From NCBI GenBank assembly GCA_015660855.1, contig JACSDG010000013.1:1-32966 (forward strand): a DNA stretch of 32,966 bases, in the 5' to 3' direction. Origin of the DNA: Magnetococcales bacterium (lineage in GTDB: Bacteria; Pseudomonadota; Magnetococcia; Magnetococcales; UBA8363). The translations under genes were made by a program, and so were the position numbers. Position 1 is the stretch's first letter; each line of letters opens with the position of its first letter. Shown here piece after piece: positions 1-7,324 of this stretch. The notes under the pieces were generated by a model. It ran no database searches. It worked only from the letters and a program-made list of their open reading frames with translations, and had not been told where the DNA came from.

Positions 1-185
1 GGACCCCCACAATAGTTTCAATCTTAAAAAAAGAGGGGGGAGACTGAACGGTTACGCGACAGTTGGCAATGCTCAAGGGCCTATGTTAGCGCATATGGGG
101 ATCATCTCCCCCGTGCTGCGGTTTGGAGGCGAGAGCACCCAAGGTTTTGGTTTTTGCCCGCAGGGCAAGATGTTCTATAGAATAG
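1..185 (-). repeat. Intergenic mosaic repeat, copy R1 (reverse)
   Basis: Read on the minus strand this stretch carries the full set of modules of a dispersed element: a TGCCCTGCGGGCA hairpin, then CCAAAACCTTGGG, a G-run/GATGAT/C-run palindrome, and a pyrimidine-rich block ending in GTGGGGGTCC. A 21-bp block at 15-35 recurs exactly, inverted, at 889-909 on the other side of the HAD gene. The left end is cut by the window edge. Confidence 0.6.
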
Positions 186-198
186 AGAGGACAAGGCG

Positions 199-870
199 AT
201 GGCATTGGCTCTTTTTGATTTGGACAATACCCTGCTCGCGGGTGACAGCGATTATCTGTGGGGCTGTTTTTTGGTGGAACAGGGCATCGTTGACCGGCAA
301 CTCCATGAATCAAAAAATAAAAAATTTTATGATGACTATGCCCGGGGGACGTTGGATATCCAAGCCTATCTGGATTTTCAACTGGCGGTCCTGGCTCGTT
401 TTGACCTGCCCGCGTTGGAAAAATGGCGTGCCCAATATGTCGCGGAAATGATCGAACCCATCATTGCCCCGAAAACTGAAGAATTATTGCAATTTCATCG
501 TGCGCGTCGGGACGTTCTTATCATCATCACGGCCACCAATCGTTTCGTCACCGCCCCCATAGCCCGGCTTTTGCGGGTGGACCATTTGTTGGCTACCGAG
601 ATTGAATCCGTAAACGAACGATTCACGGGGCGTCCAAAGGGGATTCCCTGTTTTAAGGAAGGCAAAATCAAACACCTTGAACGATGGATGGCCGAACATC
701 GTGCGACATTGTCGGGAAGTTGGTTTTATTCCGACTCCTTGAACGATATCCCTTTACTGGAAAAGGTGGACCATCCCAGGGTTGTGGATCCCGACGCCCA
801 TTTTCGGGCCATGGCGGAAAAAAGGGGGTGGCCCACGATCTCCCTGCGTAACAACGGCAGCCTTGATTGA
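199..870 (+). CDS. HAD-superfamily hydrolase, subfamily IB (SerB-like phosphatase)
   Basis: 223-residue cytosolic phosphatase of the haloacid dehalogenase superfamily. Motif I is FDLDNTL at residues 6-12, with Asp7 the expected nucleophile and Asp9 the general acid. Motif II is the Thr in IIITATN near residue 111. Motif III is the Lys in KEGKIKHL near 153-156. Motif IV is SDSLNDIPLLE with the magnesium-binding Asp179 and Asp183. The helical cap between residues 15 and 90 and the overall size fit the IB group, which includes phosphoserine phosphatases and CicA-like proteins. The exact substrate cannot be read from sequence. The ATG is preceded by a GAGAGGA ribosome-binding site. The gene stands alone between inverted copies of an intergenic repeat. 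Confidence 0.88.
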   Translation: MALALFDLDNTLLAGDSDYLWGCFLVEQGIVDRQLHESKNKKFYDDYARGTLDIQAYLDFQLAVLARFDLPALEKWRAQYVAEMIEPIIAPKTEELLQFHRARRDVLIIITATNRFVTAPIARLLRVDHLLATEIESVNERFTGRPKGIPCFKEGKIKHLERWMAEHRATLSGSWFYSDSLNDIPLLEKVDHPRVVDPDAHFRAMAEKRGWPTISLRNNGSLD

Positions 871-878
871 ACCATGCC

Positions 879-957
879 GTCCCCCTTCCTCTTTTTTTAA
901 GATTGAAACCATGGCGGGGTTAGGGGGGGATCATCCCTCCCTCAACCCCCGCAATGC
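879..957 (+). repeat. Intergenic mosaic repeat, copy R2
   Basis: It holds the pyrimidine-rich block followed by AAGATTGAAAC, a G-run/GATCAT/C-run palindrome and CCCCCGCAAT. It starts just after the HAD stop codon and is inverted relative to copy R1, sharing an exact 21-bp block. Confidence 0.6.
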
Positions 958-986
958 CTTCCAAACCGTGCGAAGCGTTTTTTTTC

Positions 987-1013
987 TAAAGAGTGCGCAA
1001 TTTTTTCCGATAA
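987..1013 (+). promoter_or_regulatory. Sigma-28-like flagellar promoter P1
   Basis: TAAA at 987-990, a 15-base spacer and TCCGATAA at 1006-1013 match the TAAA-N15-GCCGATAA consensus of FliA/sigma-28 with one mismatch. Transcription would start near 1020, giving a leader of about 250 bases before the first flagellin. Confidence 0.75.
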
Positions 1014-1096
1014 TTTGAAAAGAGGGTTTTTTAATTGATTTGTTGCGCCGGTTTTGGATCGTTGGCGGTCCAGGCGATGATGGAGCGAAAAAAAGC

Positions 1097-1123
1097 TCAA
1101 GAAAGGTAAAGAATAACCGATAA
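1097..1123 (+). promoter_or_regulatory. Sigma-28-like flagellar promoter P2
   Basis: TCAA at 1097-1100, a 15-base spacer and ACCGATAA at 1116-1123 form a second sigma-28-like element 110 bases downstream of P1. The bases after both -10 boxes are also alike (TTGAAAAG, then a G-rich stretch and a T-run), so P2 looks like a duplicate of P1. It is closer to the flagellin start and leaves a leader of about 140 bases. Confidence 0.65.
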
Positions 1124-1270
1124 ATTGAAAAGGTGGTTTTTTTGGTTGATCGTTAGGATCTCTTTTCAAAGTTTGCGGTCGGGAGCCTGGGTCGGTTCCC
1201 TTATCAAAAAGGACCCAAAAAAATCCAGGGAAGGGTTTACGAAAGTTTACGGAGTATTTGGAGAATTATC

Positions 1271-2194
1271 ATGGCACTGACTATTAATAACAGCATCTCT
1301 TCGATCAATGCCCGCAGGCAGCTCGAAAAGCATACGTTACAACTAAGCAAGACGTTTTCCAGGCTCTCCTCAGGGATGCGCATCAATACTTCTCAAGATG
1401 ATGCCGCAGGTATGGCCATTACCAACCGCATGGTGGCGCAAATTCGCGGTATGAACGTGGCGATTCGTAATGCCAACGACGGCATTTCGTTGGCGCAGGT
1501 TGCCGAAGGTGCCCTGGATGAAACCCAGAACGCTTTGCAAAGAATGCGGGAATTGGCCATTCAAGCGGCCAACTCCACGTATTCCGCTTCCGATCGGGCC
1601 AACCTGCACGAAGAATTCAAGCAAATGTTGGCCGAGATCAATCGTATCGCCTCGGATGCCGAGTTCAACAACGTCAAGCTGTTGGGCGGTGTGAAAATGT
1701 CGACGGATGGGGGATCCTATAAAGTCCAGCAGTTTGCGGGAAACTTTCATGTGGGTCCGGACGCTGGCCAAACCATTGCTGTCACTGTAGGTCGCGCCGG
1801 ACTTGAAGAGCTTGGCCTGAACAATTACAGCTTTACCACGGGTAATGCCTCAGCGACGGCCAAGATTGTGACGGCGACAGTCAGTGCCAAAGTTTGGGTT
1901 TCCACGGCGGCCAAAGCTAATTCTGCGTTGGGATTCATCGATAGTGCCCTGGATTCGGTTTCCGATATTCGTGCCTCCCTTGGCGCAGCCCAGAGCCGTT
2001 TTCAGACGGTGATCGCATCTCTCTCCAACGTGGTTGAGAACACCGATGCCGCCCGTTCGCGTATTCAGGACGCCGATATTGCCATGGAAACCGCGAATCT
2101 GACCAAATACACGATTTTGCAGCAGGCCGGGGTGGCCATATTGGCTCAGGCCAATCAACAACCGACCATCGCCTTGGCGTTGCTTGGCGCGTGA
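1271..2194 (+). CDS. fliC: Flagellin 1
   Basis: 307-residue filament subunit. The N-terminal D0/D1 domain starts MALTINNSISSINARRQLEKH and contains the typical SSGMRINTSQDDAAGMAI stretch; the C-terminal D1/D0 domain has SRIQDADIAMETANLTK and ends QANQQPTIALALLGA. The centre (about residues 145-220) is short, so D2/D3 surface domains are essentially absent. It is the first of three tandem paralogues of 303-307 residues. A GGAG ribosome-binding site lies upstream of the ATG and two sigma-28-like promoters lie further up. Subunits would be secreted through the flagellar export apparatus and polymerise into the filament. It is the only copy ending in GA rather than GR. Confidence 0.97.
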   Translation: MALTINNSISSINARRQLEKHTLQLSKTFSRLSSGMRINTSQDDAAGMAITNRMVAQIRGMNVAIRNANDGISLAQVAEGALDETQNALQRMRELAIQAANSTYSASDRANLHEEFKQMLAEINRIASDAEFNNVKLLGGVKMSTDGGSYKVQQFAGNFHVGPDAGQTIAVTVGRAGLEELGLNNYSFTTGNASATAKIVTATVSAKVWVSTAAKANSALGFIDSALDSVSDIRASLGAAQSRFQTVIASLSNVVENTDAARSRIQDADIAMETANLTKYTILQQAGVAILAQANQQPTIALALLGA

Positions 2195-2234
2195 CGGTCG
2201 TAAAACCTGATGAAATGATCGTTTTTTCCGGGTC

Positions 2235-2261
2235 GGGTTGGCCCGTTAAATTGAACAACCC
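2235..2261 (+). promoter_or_regulatory. Conserved stem-loop after flagellin 1
   Basis: GGGTTG (2235-2240), a 15-base loop and CAACCC (2256-2261), preceded by T-run-CCGGGTC. The same architecture with the same loop length follows each of the three flagellin genes. There is no U-run after the stem, so an mRNA-processing or stability element is more likely than a terminator. Confidence 0.5.
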
Positions 2262-2323
2262 AGTGTTTTCAAGGGATTGATAACATAGGAAATCGCGGTT
2301 CCGAAATTATAAGGAATATTTCA

Positions 2324-3235
2324 ATGGCTCTCACGATCAACAACAGCATTTCTTCCATCAATGCACGAAGAAATCTTGAAAAACATACCCTCCAACTGAG
2401 CAAAACTTTTTCCAGACTTTCTTCGGGGATGCGGATCAATACCTCGCAAGATGACGCCGCCGGCATGGCCATTACCAATCGTATGGTCGCTCAAATCCGG
2501 GGTATGAACGTTGCCATCCGCAATGCCAACGATGGTATCTCGATGTCTCAGGTTGCCGAGGGTGCTTTGGATGAAACCCAGAACGCTTTGCAAAGGATGC
2601 GGGAGTTGGCTATTCAAGCCTCCAACTCCACCTACTCCGCATCCGACCGGGCCAATTTGCACCAAGAATTCAAGCAAATGCTGGCCGAGGTCAACCGGAT
2701 CGCCTCGGATGCCGAGTTCAACAACGTCAAGCTTTTAGGTGGTTTAAGAACCTCATTGGGAGCTTCGTACAAGGTCACACAATTTGCTGGAACCTTTCAT
2801 GTCGGTCCCGACGCAGGGCAGACCATTGCCGTCACTGTAGGTCGTGCAGGTCTGGAAGAACTTGGCCTGTATAATTTTAGCTTTGCCAACGGGGCAGTTT
2901 CCACGACTTCGGTTAAGGCAGCCAGCGTCAAAGTATGGGTTTCTACGGCCGCCAAAGCCAATTCCGCTTTGGGGTTCATCGACAGTGCCCTGGATTCGGT
3001 CTCCGATATTCGTGCCTCTCTCGGCGCAGCCCAGAGCCGTTTTCATACGGTGATTGCATCTCTCTCCAACGTGGTTGAGAACACCGATGCCGCCCGTTCA
3101 CGCATTCAGGACGCTGACATTGCCATGGAAACGGCAAATTTGACAAAGTACACGATTTTGCAGCAGGCCGGGGTGGCCATATTGGCGCAGGCCAATCAGC
3201 AACCCACCATCGCTTTGGCCTTGCTTGGAAGATAA
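2324..3235 (+). CDS. fliC: Flagellin 2
   Basis: 303-residue flagellin with the same D0/D1 termini as its neighbours. It starts MALTINNSISSINARRNLEKH and ends QQPTIALALLGR. The central region (about residues 145-210) is the most divergent of the three, with a 4-residue shorter variable stretch (SFANGAVSTTSVKAASVKV). The ATG is preceded by AAGGAA. No convincing sigma-28 promoter is seen in the 129-base gap upstream, so expression probably depends on read-through from the promoters before flagellin 1 or on a promoter not recognised here. Mixed subunits may form one filament or different filaments of a bundle; the sequence does not decide this. Confidence 0.97.
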   Translation: MALTINNSISSINARRNLEKHTLQLSKTFSRLSSGMRINTSQDDAAGMAITNRMVAQIRGMNVAIRNANDGISMSQVAEGALDETQNALQRMRELAIQASNSTYSASDRANLHQEFKQMLAEVNRIASDAEFNNVKLLGGLRTSLGASYKVTQFAGTFHVGPDAGQTIAVTVGRAGLEELGLYNFSFANGAVSTTSVKAASVKVWVSTAAKANSALGFIDSALDSVSDIRASLGAAQSRFHTVIASLSNVVENTDAARSRIQDADIAMETANLTKYTILQQAGVAILAQANQQPTIALALLGR

Positions 3236-3277
3236 AGGGAACCACCCCTTTATAAGCTTGAATTTTTTTACCGGGTC

Positions 3278-3304
3278 GGGTTGGCTCGGCTAACGGAACA
3301 GCCC
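3278..3304 (+). promoter_or_regulatory. Conserved stem-loop after flagellin 2
   Basis: GGGTTG (3278-3283), a 15-base loop and CAGCCC (3299-3304), again preceded by a T-run and ACCGGGTC. One pair is a T-G wobble here, intermediate between the sequences of the first and third copies. Confidence 0.5.
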
Positions 3305-3365
3305 AAAAGTCACAAGGGATGGATGACACGGAGAATGTAATGCCGACCACCAAAGGAAAAGTAAA

Positions 3366-4289
3366 ATGGCTCTGACTATCAATAACAGTATTTCGTCTAT
3401 TAATGCTCGCCGGAATCTTGAGAAGCATACCCTCCAGTTGAGCAAAACCTTCTCCAGGCTCTCTTCGGGCATGCGAATCAACACCTCGCAAGATGACGCC
3501 GCCGGTATGGCCATAACCAACCGCATGGTGGCGCAGATTCGCGGTATGAACGTCGCCATTCGCAATGCCAACGATGGTATTTCTATGGCCCAGGTTGCCG
3601 AAGGTGCCCTGGATGAAACCCAGAATGCTTTGCAAAGAATGCGGGAATTGGCCATTCAAGCGTCCAACTCCACGTACTCCGCTTCCGACCGGGCCAACCT
3701 GCACGAAGAATTCAAGCAAATGTTGGCCGAAATCAATCGTATCGCCTCGGATGCTGAGTTCAACAACGTCAAGCTGTTGGGCGGTGTGAAGAAATCGACG
3801 GATGGGGGATCTTATAAAATCCAGCAGTTTGCGGGAACCTTTCATGTGGGTCCGGACGCTGGCCAAACCATTGCTGTCACTGTAGGTCGCGCCGGACTTG
3901 AAGAGCTTGGCCTGAACAATTACAGCTTTAACACGGGTGATGCCTCAGCGACGACCAAGATTGTGACGGCGACAGTCAGTGCCAAAGTTTGGGTTTCCAC
4001 GGCGGCCAAAGCCAATTCCGCGTTGGGATTCATCGATAGTGCCCTGGACTCGGTTTCCGATATTCGTTCTGCGTTGGGGGCGGCTCAGAGTCGTTTCCAG
4101 TCGGTGATTGCGTCTCTTTCTAACGTGGTTGAAAATACCGATGCGGCCCGTTCACGCATTCAGGACGCTGACATTGCCATGGAAACGGCCAATTTGACAA
4201 AGTACACCATTTTGCAACAGGCGGGGGTAGCGATATTGGCGCAGGCCAATCAGCAACCCACTATTGCTTTGGCATTGCTCGGAAGATAA
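3366..4289 (+). CDS. fliC: Flagellin 3
   Basis: 307-residue flagellin. Its central region is nearly identical in DNA to flagellin 1 (KIVTATVSAKVWVSTAAKANS), while its last 150 bases are closer to flagellin 2, so the gene is a mosaic of its neighbours. The ATG is preceded by AAAGGAAAAG. It lies 130 bases after flagellin 2 and ends the tandem array. A long stem-loop follows at 4328-4368 and a canonical intrinsic terminator at 4466-4498. Role as for the other two: filament subunit exported by the flagellar apparatus. Confidence 0.97.
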   Translation: MALTINNSISSINARRNLEKHTLQLSKTFSRLSSGMRINTSQDDAAGMAITNRMVAQIRGMNVAIRNANDGISMAQVAEGALDETQNALQRMRELAIQASNSTYSASDRANLHEEFKQMLAEINRIASDAEFNNVKLLGGVKKSTDGGSYKIQQFAGTFHVGPDAGQTIAVTVGRAGLEELGLNNYSFNTGDASATTKIVTATVSAKVWVSTAAKANSALGFIDSALDSVSDIRSALGAAQSRFQSVIASLSNVVENTDAARSRIQDADIAMETANLTKYTILQQAGVAILAQANQQPTIALALLGR

Positions 4290-4327
4290 CGAAAATCCGT
4301 CCCGTCCTGAAAGTTGGATGGTTTTGT

Positions 4328-4368
4328 ACCGGTCGGGCTGACCGGAAATACTTGGCAGCCCGACCGGT
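4328..4368 (+). promoter_or_regulatory. Conserved stem-loop after flagellin 3
   Basis: ACCGGTCGGGCTG (4328-4340) pairs with CAGCCCGACCGGT (4356-4368) around a 15-base loop. The core GGGCTG/CAGCCC occupies the same place as the shorter stems after flagellins 1 and 2, with a compensating base change. The stem is longer here, 13 bp, but still lacks a U-run. Confidence 0.6.
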
Positions 4369-4465
4369 TGATCAGGGTTGTGGAATCGAGCGGTTCTTCT
4401 TTTTAAGGAAGGTAAGGCTGGGCGTGGTTTGAGCCTTGCTTACGGTGATTGTCTCCTTGTCGCTT

Positions 4466-4498
4466 GGCCTGTCTGCCTTTGGGGACAGGCTTTTTTTT
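4466..4498 (+). terminator. Intrinsic terminator ending the flagellin cluster
   Basis: GCCTGTC (4467-4473) pairs with GACAGGC (4484-4490), followed directly by eight T residues. This is a standard rho-independent terminator on the plus strand between flagellin 3 and gluQ. Confidence 0.85.
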
Positions 4499-4532
4499 AT
4501 GGATTTGACATTTAAAATGCCAGGATCATCAT

Positions 4533-5480
4533 TTGGCCGAAACAATGGTCATGACCCTTAGAGATAAACCAGATAACGCCGGTTCTATGGTTCAAATAAC
4601 AACCCGGTTTGCTCCAAGTCCCACCGGATTCCTGCATCTTGGGCATGCCTGTTCCGCCATCTTTTCCCACGATTTTGCCCGTTTGCAGGGTGGCCAGTTC
4701 ATCTTGCGCATTGAGGATATTGACCGGGGGCGTTGTCGTTTGGAATTTGAACAGGCCTTGTTGGAAGATTTGACTTGGTTGGGGTTGACTTGGCGGCTCC
4801 CTGTCAGGCGTCAGTCTGAATGTATGACGGATTATGCGTCTGCCCTGGGAATTCTTGAGGAGAAGCGATTGCTTTATCCTTGTTTTTGCACCCGCCGGGA
4901 AATCCTGGATCAGGTGACGGCCTCGGGGCAGGCACCGCATGGCTCCAAAGAGTGGGTTTATCCGGGAACCTGCCGATCGTTGACCCCGTCCGTCCGTCAT
5001 GATCGGATGATGGGGGGAGAGGTTTTTTCCCTACGGTTGGATTTGTCCCGCGCCCTGGCCATGACGGGTGCGCTCTCGTGGTTTGACGAAAGGCAGGGGT
5101 GGGTACGGGTCGATTTGGCGGGGGTTGGCGACGTGGTCTTGGCGCGCAAGGATGTGCCTGCCAGTTATCATCTGGCAGTGACCGTTGACGATCATCTCCA
5201 GGGTGTCACCCATGTGACCCGAGGTGAAGATTTGTTTGCTTCAACCCACATTCACCGTTTGCTCCAAGCTTTGTTGGGGCTGGACACCCCAAAATATAGG
5301 CACCACCCCCTTCTTACGGATTCCCAGGGCAAAAGACTGGCCAAACGCGACGGTGCCGTTTCGCTACGACAGTTGCGGCAAAAGGGCGTGGACCCGGAAA
5401 CCGTGCGCCGTCAAGCCAACGATTGGTTCAACCTCATGCCCTTAGGGCAAAAAAACAAAGTCAACCCCCCGGAACCATGA
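4533..5480 (+). CDS. gluQ: Glutamyl-Q tRNA(Asp) synthetase
   Basis: Up to 315 residues. It activates glutamate and transfers it to queuosine in the anticodon of tRNA(Asp), without needing the tRNA for activation. It resembles the catalytic half of glutamyl-tRNA synthetase: RFAPSPTGFLHLGH holds the HIGH-type motif at residues 35-38, and the KMSKS-type loop is KRLAKRDG near the C-terminus. A zinc site typical of this family is visible as C117-x-C119 plus Tyr143 and Cys147. The anticodon-binding domain is absent, as expected. The longest reading uses TTG with AGGA upstream; ATGs at 4545, 4551 and 4587 are alternatives, and homologues usually begin only a few residues before RFAPSP, so 4587 is possible. 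A terminator separates it from the flagellins. Confidence 0.9.
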   Translation: MAETMVMTLRDKPDNAGSMVQITTRFAPSPTGFLHLGHACSAIFSHDFARLQGGQFILRIEDIDRGRCRLEFEQALLEDLTWLGLTWRLPVRRQSECMTDYASALGILEEKRLLYPCFCTRREILDQVTASGQAPHGSKEWVYPGTCRSLTPSVRHDRMMGGEVFSLRLDLSRALAMTGALSWFDERQGWVRVDLAGVGDVVLARKDVPASYHLAVTVDDHLQGVTHVTRGEDLFASTHIHRLLQALLGLDTPKYRHHPLLTDSQGKRLAKRDGAVSLRQLRQKGVDPETVRRQANDWFNLMPLGQKNKVNPPEP

Positions 5481-5506
5481 TGTCTGGGGCCCAAGCAAGA
5501 TTTGTA

Positions 5507-5803
5507 TCATGAAAATTTAAATAAATTTTGAAAATTGGCGAGTTGCAGCAATCGTCTAACCTCTGGTCTGACGCCGATGAATGAAATATCCGCCGATTCC
5601 CCTCCTGCCCCCTCCCGAAATAAAAGCAGCATGCCTAAGGCGGAACTGTCAATTTTTGTGACAGTACGCAAATCCAGCTGGTACCTGATTCCTGGCCGGT
5701 GGGAACTCGTGGCCTCTTTGAATTCCCTTCGCAATGAAAAACCAAATATTTCGGGAAACATGATGGTCACTGTATCCCCATCCTTAGATATTTTAAGAGC
5801 CAT
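5507..5803 (-). CDS. STAS-domain protein (anti-sigma antagonist type), copy A
   Basis: 98 residues, a single STAS domain. The phosphorylation-site loop reads KIDSSALGMLLL, with Asp52 and Ser53/Ser54 in the positions used in SpoIIAA-like antagonists. Such proteins bind anti-sigma factors or act as partner-switch proteins depending on Ser phosphorylation. No kinase or phosphatase partner is encoded nearby. The ATG has a GAGGTGA ribosome-binding site, the same as that of the hemerythrin gene upstream on the same strand, 147 bases away. A paralogue lies at 6829-7125 with the same length and the same DSSALGMLLL core. Confidence 0.9.
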   Translation of the reverse strand: MALKISKDGDTVTIMFPEIFGFSLRREFKEATSSHRPGIRYQLDLRTVTKIDSSALGMLLLFREGAGGESADISFIGVRPEVRRLLQLANFQNLFKFS

Positions 5804-5831
5804 TTTTTCACCTCTTTCAGAGCAACAGTTC

Positions 5832-5915
5832 TGCCTCCCCCCTCTTTTTGAAACTTCTGTGGTGGTCCGGGGGGGATGATCTACGCCTTAACCTCCGCAA
5901 TAATTTTTGCTTTTT
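5832..5915 (+). repeat. Intergenic mosaic repeat, copy R3
   Basis: Pyrimidine-rich block, TTGAAAC, GTGG, then a G7-ATGAT core and CTTAACCTCCGCAATAATTTTTGC. The end is shared with copies R8 and (reversed) 17030-17052. It lies between the hemerythrin stop and the STAS A start. Confidence 0.55.
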
Positions 5916-5950
5916 TGGTTTCCAGGAATGACCTGTCGCCAAAATGACAA

Positions 5951-6373
5951 TCATTGCCATTGGTTTAAATGGTGCGCCAACTGTTTGTCAACCTCGGCAA
6001 TATGATGTTCTAACCAGTTGGCAAGAAACACCGCAATCTCTTGAGCAATCGCATGTTCTTCCTTCATGTTTTTAACCGAAACAAAACGATTGTGGAACTC
6101 AGCCACTTTTTCTTTCAATAAATGATGTTCTTCACAATGCGCGGCACTCTGCTCATAGTGAGTCGCTAACATGGCATCCTCTTCAAATTTAAAATGGTTC
6201 AAAACGTAGGAGCCAAGCCCAAGGAATATATCCGAAAGATGGTAACTATCGTCGGCATTTTGGAGCGAAAGCATCAATTCATGGTAAAAAACAAAAAGAA
6301 CTTCGTGCTGAACATCGATAGCCGGATGCCCAATACGAAATTTTTCAGGCATGTAGTTTTCTTGCTCAATCAT
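5951..6373 (-). CDS. Bacteriohemerythrin
   Basis: 140-residue single-domain oxygen-binding diiron protein. The family ligand pattern is complete: His23 (IDVQH), His60 and Glu64 (HFKFEE), His79 and His83 (HCEEH), and His124 with Asp129 (HIAEVD). There is no signal peptide, so it should be cytosolic. Roles known for the family are oxygen storage, delivery or sensing in microaerophilic and magnetotactic bacteria. GAGGTGA precedes the ATG. It is followed on the same strand by STAS copy A and faces STAS copy B across an AT-rich gap, so partner-switch signalling linked to oxygen is conceivable but unproven. Confidence 0.95.
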   Translation of the reverse strand: MIEQENYMPEKFRIGHPAIDVQHEVLFVFYHELMLSLQNADDSYHLSDIFLGLGSYVLNHFKFEEDAMLATHYEQSAAHCEEHHLLKEKVAEFHNRFVSVKNMKEEHAIAQEIAVFLANWLEHHIAEVDKQLAHHLNQWQ

Positions 6374-6828
6374 CGCTTTTCACCTCGTAGTCCTTGATCC
6401 TCGTTTCGGTCAATGCTCGGGCGTAGATGTCCTGAAATTATTGAGAAGAAATAAGGGATCTGGGGAATTCTTTCCCAAGGGTTTTTATTTTAAACAAAAA
6501 GCTTTCTTCCCCGTTTTTGACTTTTGCTTTCTGACTTCAAGCGTTGTCTTTTCGATACGCCCAATACCCAACAAATGGAAGAATATTTTCCAATAACTGT
6601 TGTGCAAATGCTCCCGTCGGTATAATAAGGCAAGAATTGATTGTGGTTTTATTGTTATATTAAAAATCATTACCGTTCTATAAAAAAACTATACCATAAA
6701 AAAGTTTATTCATATTTGGTAAAACTCGGAACGGTATTTTTTTTGTAGCTTTTGCTTCGACTTTCCCCCATAATGGCCCGTGGTAGTCCGACTAAAATTA
6801 TAAAAACACTGTAAATATAGAGGCTTTT
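6374..6828. other. AT-rich divergent intergenic region
   Basis: 455 bases between the divergent hemerythrin and STAS B genes. No convincing gene is seen. It contains an 8-bp inverted pair, TACCGTTC (6671-6678) and GAACGGTA (6729-6736), 50 bases apart, which might be an operator. The stretch before STAS B is rich in A and T (TTATAAAAACACTGTAAATAT) and should hold its promoter. Confidence 0.3.
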
Positions 6829-7125
6829 ATGGCGATTCAGGTTTCAAACGAGGGCGACAGTGTGGTCGTTGTCCTGGAGGAACGGTTCAATTTTGAAATT
6901 CACCGAGAATTCCGTGATGTCTATGCCAAGTCGCCGCCAGATAAGAGATTTGTTCTCGACATGAAAAAGGTAGAGTATCTCGATAGTTCCGCCCTGGGCA
7001 TGTTGCTGCTCTTGCGGGAGTATGCCGGCGGCGACAAATGCAACGTTCACATCATCAACTGCAAGCCCACAGTCGAAAGAATCTTTAAGGTAGCCAATTT
7101 CGACCGCCTCTTTAAGCTGTCCTGA
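6829..7125 (+). CDS. STAS-domain protein (anti-sigma antagonist type), copy B
   Basis: 98 residues, one STAS domain. The active-site loop is YLDSSALGMLLL, with Asp52 and Ser53/Ser54 aligned to copy A, and both proteins end FKxS. AGAGG stands seven bases before the ATG. It is oriented away from the hemerythrin gene and copy A, so the two STAS genes flank the hemerythrin gene. No anti-sigma factor, Ser kinase or PP2C phosphatase is visible in the window, so its partner must be encoded elsewhere. Confidence 0.92.
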   Translation: MAIQVSNEGDSVVVVLEERFNFEIHREFRDVYAKSPPDKRFVLDMKKVEYLDSSALGMLLLLREYAGGDKCNVHIINCKPTVERIFKVANFDRLFKLS

Positions 7126-7139
7126 AAGAGGTTTCCCGA

Positions 7140-7285
7140 TCAAGGGGGGGGGGCTATAGTACATTATTGCCCTTCGGGCAAAGAAAAAAACCTTGGAGGC
7201 TTCGCCCCCAACCCCCCTGAAGGTAATGAAGCTTTTTGTTTCAATTCAAAATCAAAACCCTGGGGGTAATCCCCCAGACCCCTTT
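7140..7285 (+). repeat. Intergenic mosaic repeat, copy R4
   Basis: A run of ten G (7144-7153), then a TTGCCCTTCGGGCAA hairpin, AAAACCTTGG, GCTTCGCCCCCAACCCCC and a CTGGGGGTAATCCCCCAG palindrome. It sits between the convergent ends of STAS B and the nucleotidyltransferase gene. Confidence 0.55.
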
Positions 7286-7324
7286 TTTCTTCCAATAATT
7301 GGAAAATTTTGTTTTTCCGATACA

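Noticed and set aside
2253-2283. Sigma-28-like -10 box ATTGATAA before flagellin 2
   Set aside because: No TAAA-like -35 element at the required 15-base spacing.
4512-5000. 162-codon minus-strand frame opposite gluQ
   Set aside because: Antisense of an intact synthetase gene; no ribosome-binding site and no family resemblance.
6485-6670. 61-codon reading frame on the minus strand upstream of STAS B
   Set aside because: AT-rich, Lys/Ile-rich translation with no ribosome-binding site; it lies in a divergent promoter region and resembles no family.
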